From: Hydrotaea diabolus
Lineage: Eukaryota > Arthropoda > Insecta > Diptera > Muscidae
Length of the DNA stretch: 64,000 nt
Assembly (NCBI GenBank): GCA_963513945.1
Contig: OY740716.1
Span: 123,928,492-123,992,491, forward strand
Direction of reading: 5' to 3'
Shown here: piece by piece, positions 22,078 through 33,430 of the stretch
Numbering within the stretch: the first letter of the stretch is position 1
How the letters are laid out: every line of letters begins with the position of its first letter
Notes under the pieces: model-generated
What the model saw: the letters and a program-made list of their open reading frames with translations, nothing else
What the model was told of the DNA's origin: nothing
Databases searched by the model: none
Program-made: the position numbers and the translations under genes

Positions 22078-22406
22078 TGTCCGGCACTGAATGTTAAGTT
22101 ACGTTAGTTTACGGACACGAGAAATGAACACATTTTGTTTTAATTTAATTTAATTTTTATGTTGCTGGAAAAATGGCTGGCTTCCTGCTGCTACTCGTCG
22201 TCAACTTCTTACGTCTTCTCAACGACTGCGCCAAAACACGCTTAAATACTTTTTATCTCAAATTATTGAATCATTTTAGCAGCCAGAGTTTCATTATTAA
22301 AGTACAGATAATTTTACTAAAAACTACTACAGTATAAATTTACAATATGTACTGTACAAATCGTTAGATTCAAATATATTATATTTAATCAACTTAATTC
22401 TAAACA
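22078..22406 (-). repeat. BEL/Pao LTR, uninterrupted copy
   Basis: It aligns throughout with 14863-15070 plus 17480-17594. It starts TGTCCGGC and ends TTCTAAACA. It could be the 5' LTR of the same minus-strand element or a solo LTR. It supplies the empty-site sequence for the transposon at 15071. Confidence 0.6.
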
Positions 22407-22507
22407 CTGACTTCTTTGAAAATACATATTCTTTACGTTCGTTTAACGCTACATTTTCGTATCCTTACATCATTTCTTCGGTAAATCAGATAGTTTCATT
22501 CTACTAA

Positions 22508-22750
22508 AGGGTGGTTACATTTTAAGGGCCGACGTTGAATGTGAACCACACCTAAACGTCAAGTTTTTTCTTCATTTCATTTTATATTTCTAAATTTCAG
22601 ACTATTTCAATTTGAACCATGGAAAGATGCACAAGCGAGCAACGCGTTAAATTTATTCAGGCTTTTAATGAAAATGAAAATCAATTTTCGAAAAAATCAT
22701 CTTTAGTGATGAGGCACATTTTCAACTGAGTGGGTTCGTTAATTTAGCTG
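22508..22750 (+). pseudogene. DD41D element fragment, 5' end
   Basis: AAAGGGTGGTTACATTTTAA, then GTGAACCACACCTAAACGTC, is the terminal/leader sequence of a DD41D family. The start MERCTSEQRVKFIQAFNENE is followed directly by SLVMRHIFN, a shifted remnant of the first catalytic block (FSDEAHFQLSGFVN in another frame). About 100 codons between them are deleted. Confidence 0.6.
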
Positions 22751-22994
22751 AAGTTTTAAATTCATTTGTTAGTAAGGCGTTTGATGTAGATAATCACCGA
22801 CTCTTACTATTTAAATAAAACAAAATTGTTTTTAATATAAATTCCTTAACCAACTATCCTAATATCTTATTATTGAGAAAAGTCTCTCGAGAACAATTTT
22901 AATTATCTCTGGACAGCCTTGGATCCATTACTCTATTTTTACTAAAGTAGACATATAGACTTCTTTACAAATAAAAAGGCGACTTACTGACATT

Positions 22995-23890
22995 GACTTT
23001 TTCACACCCAAAAGTCGATTAATCGATTAGTCGATAATCGACTTATAGAACACTAATAAGTAGTAAGTCCAGTAGGGCGGGTCAATTTGTGTGGATGGAA
23101 AAACGCAACATATCGTACCCCCTCACGCAATTTGAGGAACATTTCTAAGCATATTTGCCAAACAAACCATTTGTCTAAAATCATTTTCGAGCTTGCCAAT
23201 TTAGCAAGCATAGTGCGTCCTGTCTATATGAGAAAAAATAAATTTAAGAATTGGTAGTATTGTAGTCCGCTTGCGAAACTCAGCCAGTTTAGATAGAAGT
23301 ATTTTGCGCTTTCATATGACGTAAGGTTTGTAGCGATACGACTCTGTGTTAAAACGTTATTTCATTTTAAAAAGCTAAAAGCCTCCTTTAAAACTATGTA
23401 CTCGTATTTTCAGTATTTTTTTAAAAAACTTCGTTCCTTTAATACAGAGAGTAATAAATAAACACAAAACACAGGGTAAACATTGCTCTATTGAAAATTT
23501 AATATCTTTTACCGCAAATTCGTATGTATCACTACGGTCCTAATATCATACGAAAGCTCAAAATTTATTCTCCGACTGAAGCTTATCAAAAAAGTCAGTT
23601 TCGCAAGCGGACCAAAATAGAGCAATTTTAACATTTTTTTCTCTTATATAGCCAGGATGGACTTTGTTCGCAAAATTGAGAAGCTCGAAAATGATTTAAG
23701 ACAAATGGTTTCTTTGGCAAATATGCTCAGAAATGTTCCTCAAATTGCGTGAGGGGGTACGATATGTTGCGTTTTTTCATCCACACAAATTGACCTGTCC
23801 TACTGGACTCACTACATAATAGGGTTCTATAAGTCGATTTTCAAGTAAGCGTTTAATCGGCTTTTGGGTGTAAAAAAGTCAAAGCCGTAA
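22995..23890. repeat. foldback element with ~350-bp arms
   Basis: 'TTGACTTTTTCACACCCAAA' and the AGTCGATTAATCG region at 22998-23030 pair with the reverse complement ending near 23888. Long matching blocks follow: ATCGTACCCCCTCACGCAAT (23117 and complement at 23752), AAACCATTTGTCTAAAATCA, and GTCCGCTTGCGAAACT. Inner arms continue to the pair near 23300-23345 and 23520-23565. The loop is about 170 bases. No open frame of note. Confidence 0.75.
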
Positions 23891-24017
23891 ATAATGTTAG
23901 ATACTTAAATAGTTTCTTTGGCAAATATGCTTAAAAATGTTCCTGCGTGAAATGTCCTCACTAGTGGCCAGTCTTTAATATAAGTTCTAGTTAATAAAGG
24001 TAATTGTTTTTTATTTA

Positions 24018-24926
24018 ATGAGAAAAAACAGTCTTCCCAACGTGCAAGACTGCTTAATTAATACCCAACTTAGTGGCCACAAACCACGAAGTACAACATA
24101 CACAATCGAAAGCGACGAACATCAGTCCAGTGGAGAAGAAATGACAATCGATCAATTGCAGGAAACTATCCAGACAATGTGTAGCAACGGCCGAATATGT
24201 TTGTGTTTACATTGCAATCGTCAAGGAATTTTTAACAGCGATCACCGCTAGTGTGACTTTTCCTCTCCAGTACCTGATTGGCGCATATTTGCAAGTATAG
24301 TCGAGACAGAGCACCAGAAGAAATAGCGCGCAGACAGCTTTATTTGTCAGAACAAATTGTTTTTCTCTTACATACAAGAATCTGTGTCCAATGAGATTTA
24401 ACTAAATTTGATATTTGAACACCTAAATGTGAATATAAGAGACCGAGTACGACTCAAAAAGTTTAAGGACCTACTTTCTGCAAACAGAGGAGCCGAGATT
24501 TTCAAATTCAACAACTCTCTCTGCCGAAGCAAGGGCAGAAGTTTTCTCATGAATTATAAAAATGTACTTTTGTCGATCATCGATTTGTGTCCGAAAAGAA
24601 AGAGAAAACATGACCAGCGACAACACAATCAACAGCCGCAACATCAACAACGATCGTGTGTGAAAAAACAAAATTTTACCTGATTGGAATGATGTGAAGT
24701 CCCTGGTTTATATAGAGAAAACTTCATGCAGTAACCACAGTCAGGAAAGCCCACAGTATTTGGCGTTCGACTCAGTTTCGTCAACAATTGGCCAAACTTT
24801 ACCGACAGCGCATGCTGAATTGTTCGATTAATGGGCAAAGCTATATTTGACAGTGGCGCAAAGATCAGTGGTGCCAGTGGGAATATTAAGCAAATTCTGG
24901 ACAGAAGTAGATGCGTATTCCAAGAC
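24018..24926 (+). pseudogene. uncharacterised decayed coding region, part 1
   Basis: Two frames read in the same direction. 24018-24251 encodes 77 residues with a CLCLHCNRQGIF cysteine motif. 24408-24683 encodes 91 residues with KRKRKHDQRQHNQQPQHQQR, a basic and Gln/His-rich tail. Frames continue weakly to 24926. I do not recognise the family. The coding-like stretch resumes after the MITE at 25553, which suggests one older gene or element cut by the insertion. Confidence 0.3.
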
Positions 24927-25552
24927 AATGTAATAGCCTTTTCACATTTACTGCGTTTCAGCTGAAACGCCCGCGTTTCAGTCTCTTTCGATGAATTCCG
25001 CGAAACACACTTAAATTTCCATACAAAACAAAACGCAGGCATTATGCTCTTTTTGCTGTAGTTTGTTTGAAACCACAGTAAAAATGAGAGAGAGCCCAGT
25101 GTGGTACTGCAATAGTAGTTAAAAAAAGCAGTAAAATGAAAAAATTTCCATTGCTGGTTCAAAGCAAATGTCAGAAAAATGAGGGAAAAAAACATCTGTT
25201 TGTTTACATTTCTAGTTTGCTTTGTGGTGGTAAGTACTTATTGCAATGGGATCTATGACTATAAATGTAATAATCATTTATTTCTTTAAATGCATTCGCT
25301 GCTTTATCATACAATGATATAAACTCTAATATTGTACAAATTAAATTCATTTTTTGATATTATTTTATCTTTGTTTGTTTGTTTTGTTTACACTCAGTAC
25401 AGAAAACACAAAAGAGAAATGAGAAATGTCACATGAAACCACAGTAGTTTAAAAAAGCATAATGTGAACACCATGGTTTCAAAATGATTTCAAGAGAGCG
25501 AAACGCCGGCGTTTCAGCTGAAACGCAGTAGATGTGAAAAGGCTATTACATT
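24927..25552. mobile_element. MITE with AATGTAATAGCCTTTTCACA termini
   Basis: The 21-bp left end (24927-24947) and right end (25532-25552) are perfect inverted repeats. Just inside, CTGCGTTTCAGCTGAAACGC occurs at both ends and is itself palindromic. Inner segments GAAACCACAGTA and ATGAGAGA recur in inverted order. There is no coding sequence. The outermost bases are palindromic, so a TA target duplication is possible but ambiguous. Confidence 0.75.
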
Positions 25553-26300
25553 ACATGACTACAAATATTGTTAAATAAACCATTTTCGATATAACTATCG
25601 TCAACAGGATCAAAAGATTCGTCTCATTTGTTTTCCTAATGCTACTAAAAACTGCACAGACTTTTTGGAGAGTTCTGGAAAATTGTTGAATATGGCACAG
25701 TGTTGTTGATAATTTGAGGACTAACCCAGAAGCAAATATCTTTTCTCCAACCCATTATAAATCCGTATTTTCTCATTTGATTTTAATGGCCAGAGCAATT
25801 CCCTACAACAAAGGCAGTTAAAGACTTTTCGCTATTTATTTCATACTGAAAGCCGTAAAATTAGCAGTTCAATAAAAAAAGACCGTTGCAAGCACCGAAA
25901 GACTCATCACAGTTTCCGAAGAAATACTCTTTCACTGACTCGGTTTTAATGAAACCACCGAAGATTTTCAAGAGCAATGACTTCTCCTCACTCCATTCAA
26001 CAGAAGACAACACCTAGAAACGCACCACCAATGAAAACAAGCAGAACAGAACAATATGAATATGTGAATTCCAGTTAAATGCCCTTGTTCTCTATTGAAA
26101 TTCACGTGATCAACTAATCTGACCGTCTTGGTCTTTCTGAGACCCAATAATGCCAACTGGAAAATATGATGGTGATTTATGATGACAAAACCAAAGCTAC
26201 AAGTTTCATTTTCAAGACGACGAGGAAGATTCCGGATATAAATCTTTTTAAATGCTTCATCGGGACGCTGTAAGCATCCAAAGGAAAAACTCAAGCATAT
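25553..26300 (+). other. uncharacterised decayed coding-like region, part 2
   Basis: Broken plus-strand frames with codon-like composition (for example TKATSFIFKTTRKIPDINLF near 26200) continue the context of 24018-24926. The 114-codon open frame on the minus strand is probably an antisense shadow. No family recognised. Confidence 0.25.
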
Positions 26301-28471
26301 CAAAAATAACATTTACTTATTTTACCTATATTTTAACTTATACGAGTATCAATTATTTTGAAGTCTTTTCATACAAATTACATCTCTATTTGAACCGTTA
26401 AGTACAACCCTGTATGATGTCATGGGGCGTTCATATATGATGATTGAAGAGTTTATATTGTTTCATAAATATATTGAAATTATGTTTTGTTAAAAAAATA
26501 TTCTTATTAAGATCTATAACAGACGCTTTTGTTCCAAAAATAAATTTAAAAAATAATCCAAAGAAATTCAAAAAATTTAAGTTCTCTTTTTAATTTGTTT
26601 CTTTTTTTGCACAGAGCAAACGTTTATAAAACGTTTGTTTTAGTGCTTAACTGGTTTTCCTTGTATGTTTCACAATGCAGCTGCGTACTTTTCGGTTTTG
26701 GTTAGTTTGCACTCACGAACAAAAACGGTACAAAGTCAAGTTTCGTAATCATGTTTTTCGTTTCGTACTCACTCTCTGGAATGAACTAAACGAAACAAAT
26801 GGGAAAGTTTTGTTTATTTTCGTCCTCTGATTTTGCCATCAACGCGTTAGATAGTGTGTCCAGTATAAAAAATAAGTTCCAGACGACTACTTATCGAGAC
26901 AAGAAAAAAAGCAAGTAAATAAAGGTTATTGTTTTTTAATTCATTAGGAAATACAGAATCTCAGAAAGATTGCTTCATTGTCGATCAAAGTGGGACATTG
27001 ATATATTAGCGCCCAATATGTAAAATTGCTTTAATATGTCATGTGCGCCTTAAGGGGTTAAGAGCGTTTTTTGCAAAAATAAAAAGAAGGGCAAATAATG
27101 TGTTGAATTTGGCAGCACTTTTCAAACAGCTATAGAGCGGTAGAAAAAATAGAAAGAAGAAAACAAAAGTTTGGCGAGGAAAATGGAAAAGTTGCTATTT
27201 TTCCGCCTTTTTAATTTTGACCACATTGAAGAAGGTTGGTTTGGCGAGAAATAAAAGTTTAATTAACGTTTTATTTAAACAAAAAAACATACAACAGTGA
27301 ACGAAAATAGAAATAAACACAAATACATAAGACGGCAACACTTGTCGACAAACAAATATTTTTAAACAAGATATTTTGTTGTTTGTAGAGTAAATTAATA
27401 AAAGTCACACAAAATACTATAATCTTAAAACTAACAATATTTCCACCATTTCCCGCCACCAACTTGGACCAATCCACCGAGGGAGCATTATATTTCACAG
27501 CGCCAAATCTGGTAGCTGCGAGGTATTCTCCGCCTACACCTAATACGCGACCGTGAAACTCGAAAAGTGAAAAATATAATTTATACTTTTTCGTGGATTA
27601 AAATTTTTTTTAGAGAAATATTGGTGTAGTGATCGTCATTAACAAAACTTTCAAATATAAAAGTGCGTAAGGAAATCTTAAGTCAGACAAAGTTCTTTTG
27701 CCCAAACTCATCAGATCCAGTTCATGGCCAGGCGGCCATCCCATTCCTGATAGGCGGATTCCAGCCATAGCTCCAGTGTTACCATCAAGAAGCTAAAATT
27801 AAAAGAAATATTTAAGAACAAATTTTGTGAAAAATTCTTTTTTAAAAATTCTACGATATGTTTTTCTTTTTTTTGTGAAAAGTTAAATCATTGTTTACAA
27901 AACTAGGCAAATTTTGCGTCAAAATTAACTGAAGCTAAGTTTTCTTTGAAAATTGTTATGCTTCTTGACTATTAACGTAAAACAAGAACATCTATCTTTA
28001 CCAAATGTATACAGTGTAACTTGCACAAACGAAATTAAAACTCAAATCTTCTTAATATGAACGTAGAGAAAGAAAAGGGGTAAGTAGAGGTATTGGAGAT
28101 GGGATACCACAAAAATAGTTGGAGGTGTCACGGTGGAGTCAAATTTTCGACTTCAAGAGGGAGGGTAATTTCATTAGCATAACAGCCGCCAAGAAGTTGA
28201 GTGTCCGCGATGGTTGAGTGTCCGCGACGTGTTGTTTTTCTTTATCTTTTTTCTTACTTCGGGTCCGTGCTGTCCCCTGTGTGTTTTAAATAAATTTAAC
28301 CCTGGTATGATTATGTGTTTTTGTACCTGTCTCCATGTTTAGATTGCTGGCAAGAATCACGCCCATCCGGCAAGCTTAGCCACGCTAAACGTCAGCATAC
28401 CAGCAAAGGCCAACAATCTGGCGAAACTAATTATTTTGTTTGGAGTAAGATCACAAAGAACCAGAGACTAC
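26301..28471. other. AT-rich intergenic with one dispersed repeat
   Basis: 26885-27050 is repeated at 28718-28860: shared GACAAGAAAAAA.GC, AATAAAGG.TATTGTTTTTT, GAAAGATTGCTT and ATTAGCGCC. Part of the phrase (AATAAAGGTAATTGTTTTTT) is also at 23994. A small perfect hairpin, AAACGTTT-ATA-AAACGTTT, lies near 26620. A possible decayed coding patch on the minus strand (AGIRLSGMGWPPGHELD, about 27770-27715) was not identified. Confidence 0.35.
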
Positions 28472-29222
28472 TAAATACTAAATTTAAATTATGTTGACCA
28501 GCACTGACATCAGTTGATTTATTTATTGATCTTGGTTTTATGATGGATAGAAAGATACATTTTAATAACCATATTTTGTCTTAAAGTTTTTCATATCTTT
28601 TATTTTGTAAAAAGTTGGGCAAAATAGTTTACTTACTACGAAATAGCTTAGAATATTTGTCTAGTCAGACCAATTTTGGAATACGGATCAGTGGTTAGGG
28701 ATGCCCAATTTGATTTCTATCGGGGCAAGAAAAAAGCTAGCAAATAAAGGCTATTGTTTTTTTAATTCATGTGGAAATACATTCTTCGCAGGAAGATTGC
28801 TTTATTGTCGACCAACGTGGGGCATTGCTATATTAGCGCCTAACGTGTAAAATTGCTTTACTACTAAATTTAAATTATGTTGCTCTGCACTGACATCGGT
28901 TGATTCATTTATTGATCTTGGTTTATGATGGATAGAAAGTTCAATTTTTATAACCATATTTTGTCTTAGTGTTTGATGTCTTTTATTTTATGAAACATTG
29001 GGCAAAAGACTTTACTTATTACGAAATCGCTTTTTATTTTTCTAGTCAGGCCAATTTTGAAATACGGATTTGGTGCCTAAACAATTTTTACTATTCGGCT
29101 TAAAAAATCTTCATTGGAATACGGGTTATGAACTCCCTTCTTAAAACAGCAGGTTAAAACTTATTGAATTGGCTTTATGGAAGAGGAAGCAAACTACGAT
29201 GAACACGATGATGGTAGCTGCT
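28472..29222 (+). pseudogene. two tandem fragments of a non-LTR retrotransposon reverse transcriptase (3' part)
   Basis: 28472-28712 and 28861-29078 are about 85% identical. Each encodes remnants of FIDLGFMMDRKI.F(N)NH, typical of the region after the RT catalytic core (DLGV..D..L.F..H), and SLVRPILEYGS or its mutated form. The second copy continues into LKKSSLEYGL with WNTGYEL-like codons, homologous to the fragment at 59475. Between the two copies lies 28718-28860, a dispersed segment also present at 26885. Confidence 0.5.
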
Positions 29223-30140
29223 TTTCTTCCCGTATATATATAGTACGTTAACATATGTGACAGCGCATAGAGAAAGGGGCCTAAGGGTAAAAAAAATAAT
29301 TTTCACTTTTTTTTTGATGTGTACAATATCTGAGCATCGAATGAGATCGATCCCATGCCCCTAAAGTGTACCCTCCCAGAGATATGCGCGTTTTATGAAT
29401 GTGCTGGTACACCAAAGATACACGTATTTAAATCTTGAACAAAACTGGTTTTTATCCCTTTCTATTTTGCGCGTCACATATGTAAATGTTACTTGGAATC
29501 ACCTTTTTCGAAATGCAAAAACCTTCTATAAAATTATAAATTTTTTATATATTATATTTGTAACCAAACAATAACGATGTCTCTGGCGATGTGAGTAGAA
29601 CAACTGCTTAAAAACTTTAATGTTCTGGTTTCGAGTCTTAGGGAAATAAAAAACAGTTTTTAATTATTTTTTTACAAATTTGTAAACGATTATGTACGTT
29701 GGAACTCCTGACCTTACAACTTTGAATGGGATGTTCTAGTTGGCATATATAAAATTTTAAATTTTATGTCAAATGTTAAATTTAAATTTCAGACATAAAA
29801 TATTTAAAATTTGTTAACATTGTTCTATAAGTTTACTTTAACTACAAACGAGTTTGAGTTAACAAATTTGTTAACATTGTTCTATAAGTTTACTTTAACT
29901 ACAAACTAGTTTGAGTTAACATTATTGTTAAGAATTTTATGGTATAACGTATATACGAGATGAAAAGAAATCAGCTGGTTTATAAAAGTTCTTAATATCA
30001 AGAATTTCTATCAACTTCCCATTTAGAACTTGAAGAAACTGTCAGTTTTTTACATTTGAATTTCTTAAGTTTTGTACAATTATGCAAAATACAATTATAT
30101 TATTCGAAAATATACCCTCTGCCACAGAGTGGTGCAGATA
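29223..30140. other. AT-rich intergenic with a 57-bp tandem repeat
   Basis: 29811-29867 and 29868-29924 are near-identical 57-bp direct repeats (TTGTTAACATTGTTCTATAA...). Nothing else recognised. Confidence 0.5.
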
Positions 30141-30902
30141 TTAAACACAGATTATGAAACTAAACACAGAATCATTAAAATAACTCGCTCTCTTTTTGTT
30201 TGTTAATTTAAAAATATGGCGCGTTTTGTTACGTTGGCTGAACACACCAGGGTTTGAAGCCGAGTGAGATCGGAGTGAGTGTTTTCGATCGGCTTCATTT
30301 GATCTTCGGTTCATGGTTTTTTTTAAACAAAAAATCAAGTCCCTTTTTAGCACATTTTTTATTACATTCTCACGCATTTCACGCCGTATTATAGTAATTT
30401 CATCAGGAATATTTTGCTTGAGTTGCTCAAGGGTTCCTGGTTTGTTTGCATAAACCTTGCTTTTCAGATATCCCAACAAAAAGAAGTCCGAAGCAGTCAA
30501 ATCAGACGACGTTAAAATATTTTCAATCATATCACGATATCGCTCCCCATTGACAGTTACCGATAAGCCGTCTTCATTTTCATAGAAGTAAGGTCCAATG
30601 ATTCCTCCTGACCAAATTGCACACCAGACTGTCAGTTTTAATGGATGCAAATGTGGCAGATGAAAAATTTGAGGGTTTTCCATTGCCCAGAACCGACTAT
30701 TCTGTTTATTCACATATCCATTCAAATGAAAATGTGCCTCGTCACTCATTATGATTTTTTAATGAAGATCGGGGTTTTAATGGGCGAGCTGCAACATCCT
30801 ATTGGCATATGTACGGCGGCGTAAATGGTCTAGTGGAAGAAGCTTGTCATAAAATGTTTTAACGTGTTTTAACAAATTGGTTTATCGAATATTTTTCCAT
30901 AA
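30141..30902 (-). pseudogene. DD41D-type transposase relic, internally deleted
   Basis: The start (MEKYSI.QFVKT, about 30902) and ARRR-like segment RRTYANRMLQL lead into MSDEAHFHLNGYVNKQNS (Asp 1), then WCAIWSGGIIGPYFY and VTVNGERYRDMI. The frame then jumps straight to LTASDFFLLGYLKSKVYANK (Asp 3 region) and a divergent basic tail. The segment with the second Asp (WFQ.DGATCHTA) is deleted cleanly, leaving a 202-codon frame open. Stops occur in the upstream part. Confidence 0.7.
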
Positions 30903-31068
30903 TAAAGTTGCCATGTCTCTACTTCACGACTGCCAAATATGAACTGTCAAGACAATGTTTACCAATGTGGCGGCAAAAACATGTTACTTCCGTTTTACGA
31001 CAAAACAAATACTTTCAGTGAGAACTGATGTTAATGGCGGCTTCGTGAAGCCCTTTTGAGGTGTTTAA

Positions 31069-33426
31069 CCCTCCGGCGGGTGAGAAGGTCCCTGGGGACC
31101 TTTTTCATTTTCAATCTGAAATTACTCCTTGATGGTCCATGGGAAGTATACCCTACCCTCACATGTATTCCAAGGAAATTTTTTATTTTATAGAATCGGT
31201 TAAAAAAAATTTCAAAGCGATCCGACCAATAGTTTAGTTTCTATTGAGATTTAAATGTGTTTAGTACGGGAACGTGTGAAAAGGTCCGCTGGGGCCTTGT
31301 ACTCAAATTTCAAGAAATCGTTAATAAATGCACTGTCTTTTGGCTTGCTTAATTGTTTGAACACATCACAAACGTGTTCCATGAATTTTAGTTACTTTTT
31401 GGATTATTTTATTGTGCCTTTCCTTGAAACATAATAAACTTTCCGTCCCTTTTGAATTTTCGAGTGCGAAATTTTATTTTGAATTTTATAAAGCGAAATA
31501 AAAGTACAATACAATGGCATAGGAAAATTAAGACATTGCTGAAATTGTGGTACGTCGTAGTTCAATTGAGTGAGGATGAAAGAGTGCAGTGAATGATAGA
31601 TTTGATGAGTGGTGACGATGAAGGTGCTATTGCTGCATTTGGTCTTGAAGGTGCGGATGATGAAGATTTCACATTACAAGCAAATTTTCATGTTGATGAT
31701 TCGGATGCGGAAACTGAACCATATATAGACATCAATGAAGATATTAGTGATGACGACGGTGATGAAGAGGAAGAAAGTGATGCTTAGCAAACAAGTGATA
31801 ATTACTTCATTTCCAAAGATGGCACCAAATAGACTAAAAACCACCGACTTCTCGTACTCGTGCTCATAACGTGGTCGACTACACAAGGAGGAATCCAGGA
31901 GGACCAGTATGAACCACATATGATCCCTTTACCATATTCCGCTCGCTCATCAACGACAACATGGCGTACATCATAATACGCGAATCAAATCGGAAAGGCA
32001 GGGAAGCGAACGCTGCATGGAATTTGGCAAATCCAACTAACACAATGGCATAGAAACCAATCACTTTGAAAGAGTTCGATGCTTTTTTGGCTATTATTTT
32101 GTATGCTGGACTCACTAAATCGAATAGTGAACCTCTTGAAGAGTTATGGGGCCCAACGCGCTGTCCAATATATAAAGCTGCATTATCATTAGATCGTATG
32201 AAGTGCATAAAACAATGCAATATTCGACAATGGGAATACGCGACAGCAGCGACTAATCAACAGCAAAACTGCGGCTATTGATGATATTTGGCAAATGTTG
32301 CAGTCTAACTTGGCAGCAGCTTACACTCCGCATGATGCAGTAACCGTTGATAAGCAGTTATTCCCATACAGAGGCCGCACCCGCTTCACACAATACATTC
32401 CATCGAAGCCTCCAAGTACGGTATAAAGATATGGTGGTTGTGCGACTCAAAATCATTTTATCCTGTCAAAGGAATGATTTACTCTGGAAACTAACCTGAC
32501 CAGGCACGTACTTTGATCAGGAAGAAAACCGCATATGATGGAACAGTGCGCTCGAATAGGAAATGCGTGCCTCGTGTGGATATGCAAACTGGAAAGAAGA
32601 AGCCGTTTGCTATTTTGGGTTACAACGCCAACAAATCGGGCGTTGATACAATGGACCAGATGCTTGACACATATATACATGCAAGCGCTCAACAAACCGC
32701 TGACCATTAGCCATGTTTTTTTAATAAGATGGACATTGCTGCATAAGCTGCATTTATTTCATACAACAAGATGAAGCCAATAAAAAAGAGATGACAGACG
32801 ATGGTCATTCCTACTGATGCTGACAAAACAATTGGCACTACCAAAAATAGGCGAACGAGCGCTGAACAACCGCATATCCAAGGATACGGAACGCAGTGGA
32901 AGCATTTGATGTAAAGGTATGAAAAAACAATTCTAATGTTCAAAAGCAGAATAACTACATAATTTTGTTCTTTTTAGATATTATCAAGACCGGCAGAAGG
33001 AGCTGCACCGTCATTGCGTCTAGAACGAACAGACCGTCATGTCGCCTATGTCGTTCTGAGCACGGACGGCAGCGGAAAACAAGGGCCTATTGCCATTCCT
33101 GTAACAATCCAGTTTGTGCAGAGCATTCAACACTTATGCATCGAAGCTACATCTGCACAGAAAATATGTTGGACGAGGGACAATCTACACAACAATAGTT
33201 TTTAGGCTTTTTTCATATAAAACTCATAAAAAAATAATAATGTTATATATAAAAAAAAAATTTCTAACATTCATTATACATGTATAATTAGTAAATAATA
33301 ATAATAAATCAAAACAAAAAAATGTAAAATAATGCGTTTTCATATAAAATTCCATACAAATAGAAATAGGTCCCTGTGGACCTTGTACTTCGTATAAGGG
33401 CAACGGATGACTCAACCGTCGGAGGG
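31069..33426 (+). mobile_element. piggyBac element with TTAA target duplications
   Basis: TTAA at 31065-31068 and 33427-33430 flanks ends CCCTCCGGCGGGTGAG (31069) and the complement of CTCAACCGTCGGAGGG (to 33426). The terminal repeat is about 16 bp with two mismatches. Sub-terminal palindrome AAGGTCCCTGGGGACCTT at about 31084, a variant at about 31288, and AGGTCCCTGTGGACCTT at 33369 follow. Size is 2.36 kb, close to the usual 2.4 kb. Confidence 0.9.
31593..33199 (+). pseudogene. piggyBac transposase relic
   Basis: An acidic N-terminus (DDEGAIAAF..., IDINEDISDDDGDEEEES) is typical of the family. MKEFDAFLAIILYAGLTKSN then LWGPTRCPIYKAALS starts the catalytic core. VTVDKQLFPYRGRTRFTQYI is the first-Asp block, with Glu replaced by Lys after the Asp. 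PSKPPKYGIKIWW follows. The segment with the second Asp is deleted at about 32490. TGKKKPFAILGYNANKSGVD with TMDQML is the third block. A short GT-AG intron is plausible at 32917-32977. The C-terminal Cys-rich finger (CRLCRSEH....YCHSCNNPVCAEHS) closes the gene. Frameshifts separate most blocks. Inactive. Confidence 0.8.
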
Positions 33427-33430
33427 TTAA

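Noticed and set aside
25968..26312. 114-codon minus-strand open frame
   Set aside because: No motif; composition on the opposite strand looks more coding-like, so probably a shadow.
31593..31787. Small acidic protein as a host gene
   Set aside because: It is the acidic N-terminus of the piggyBac relic, inside defined TTAA-flanked ends.
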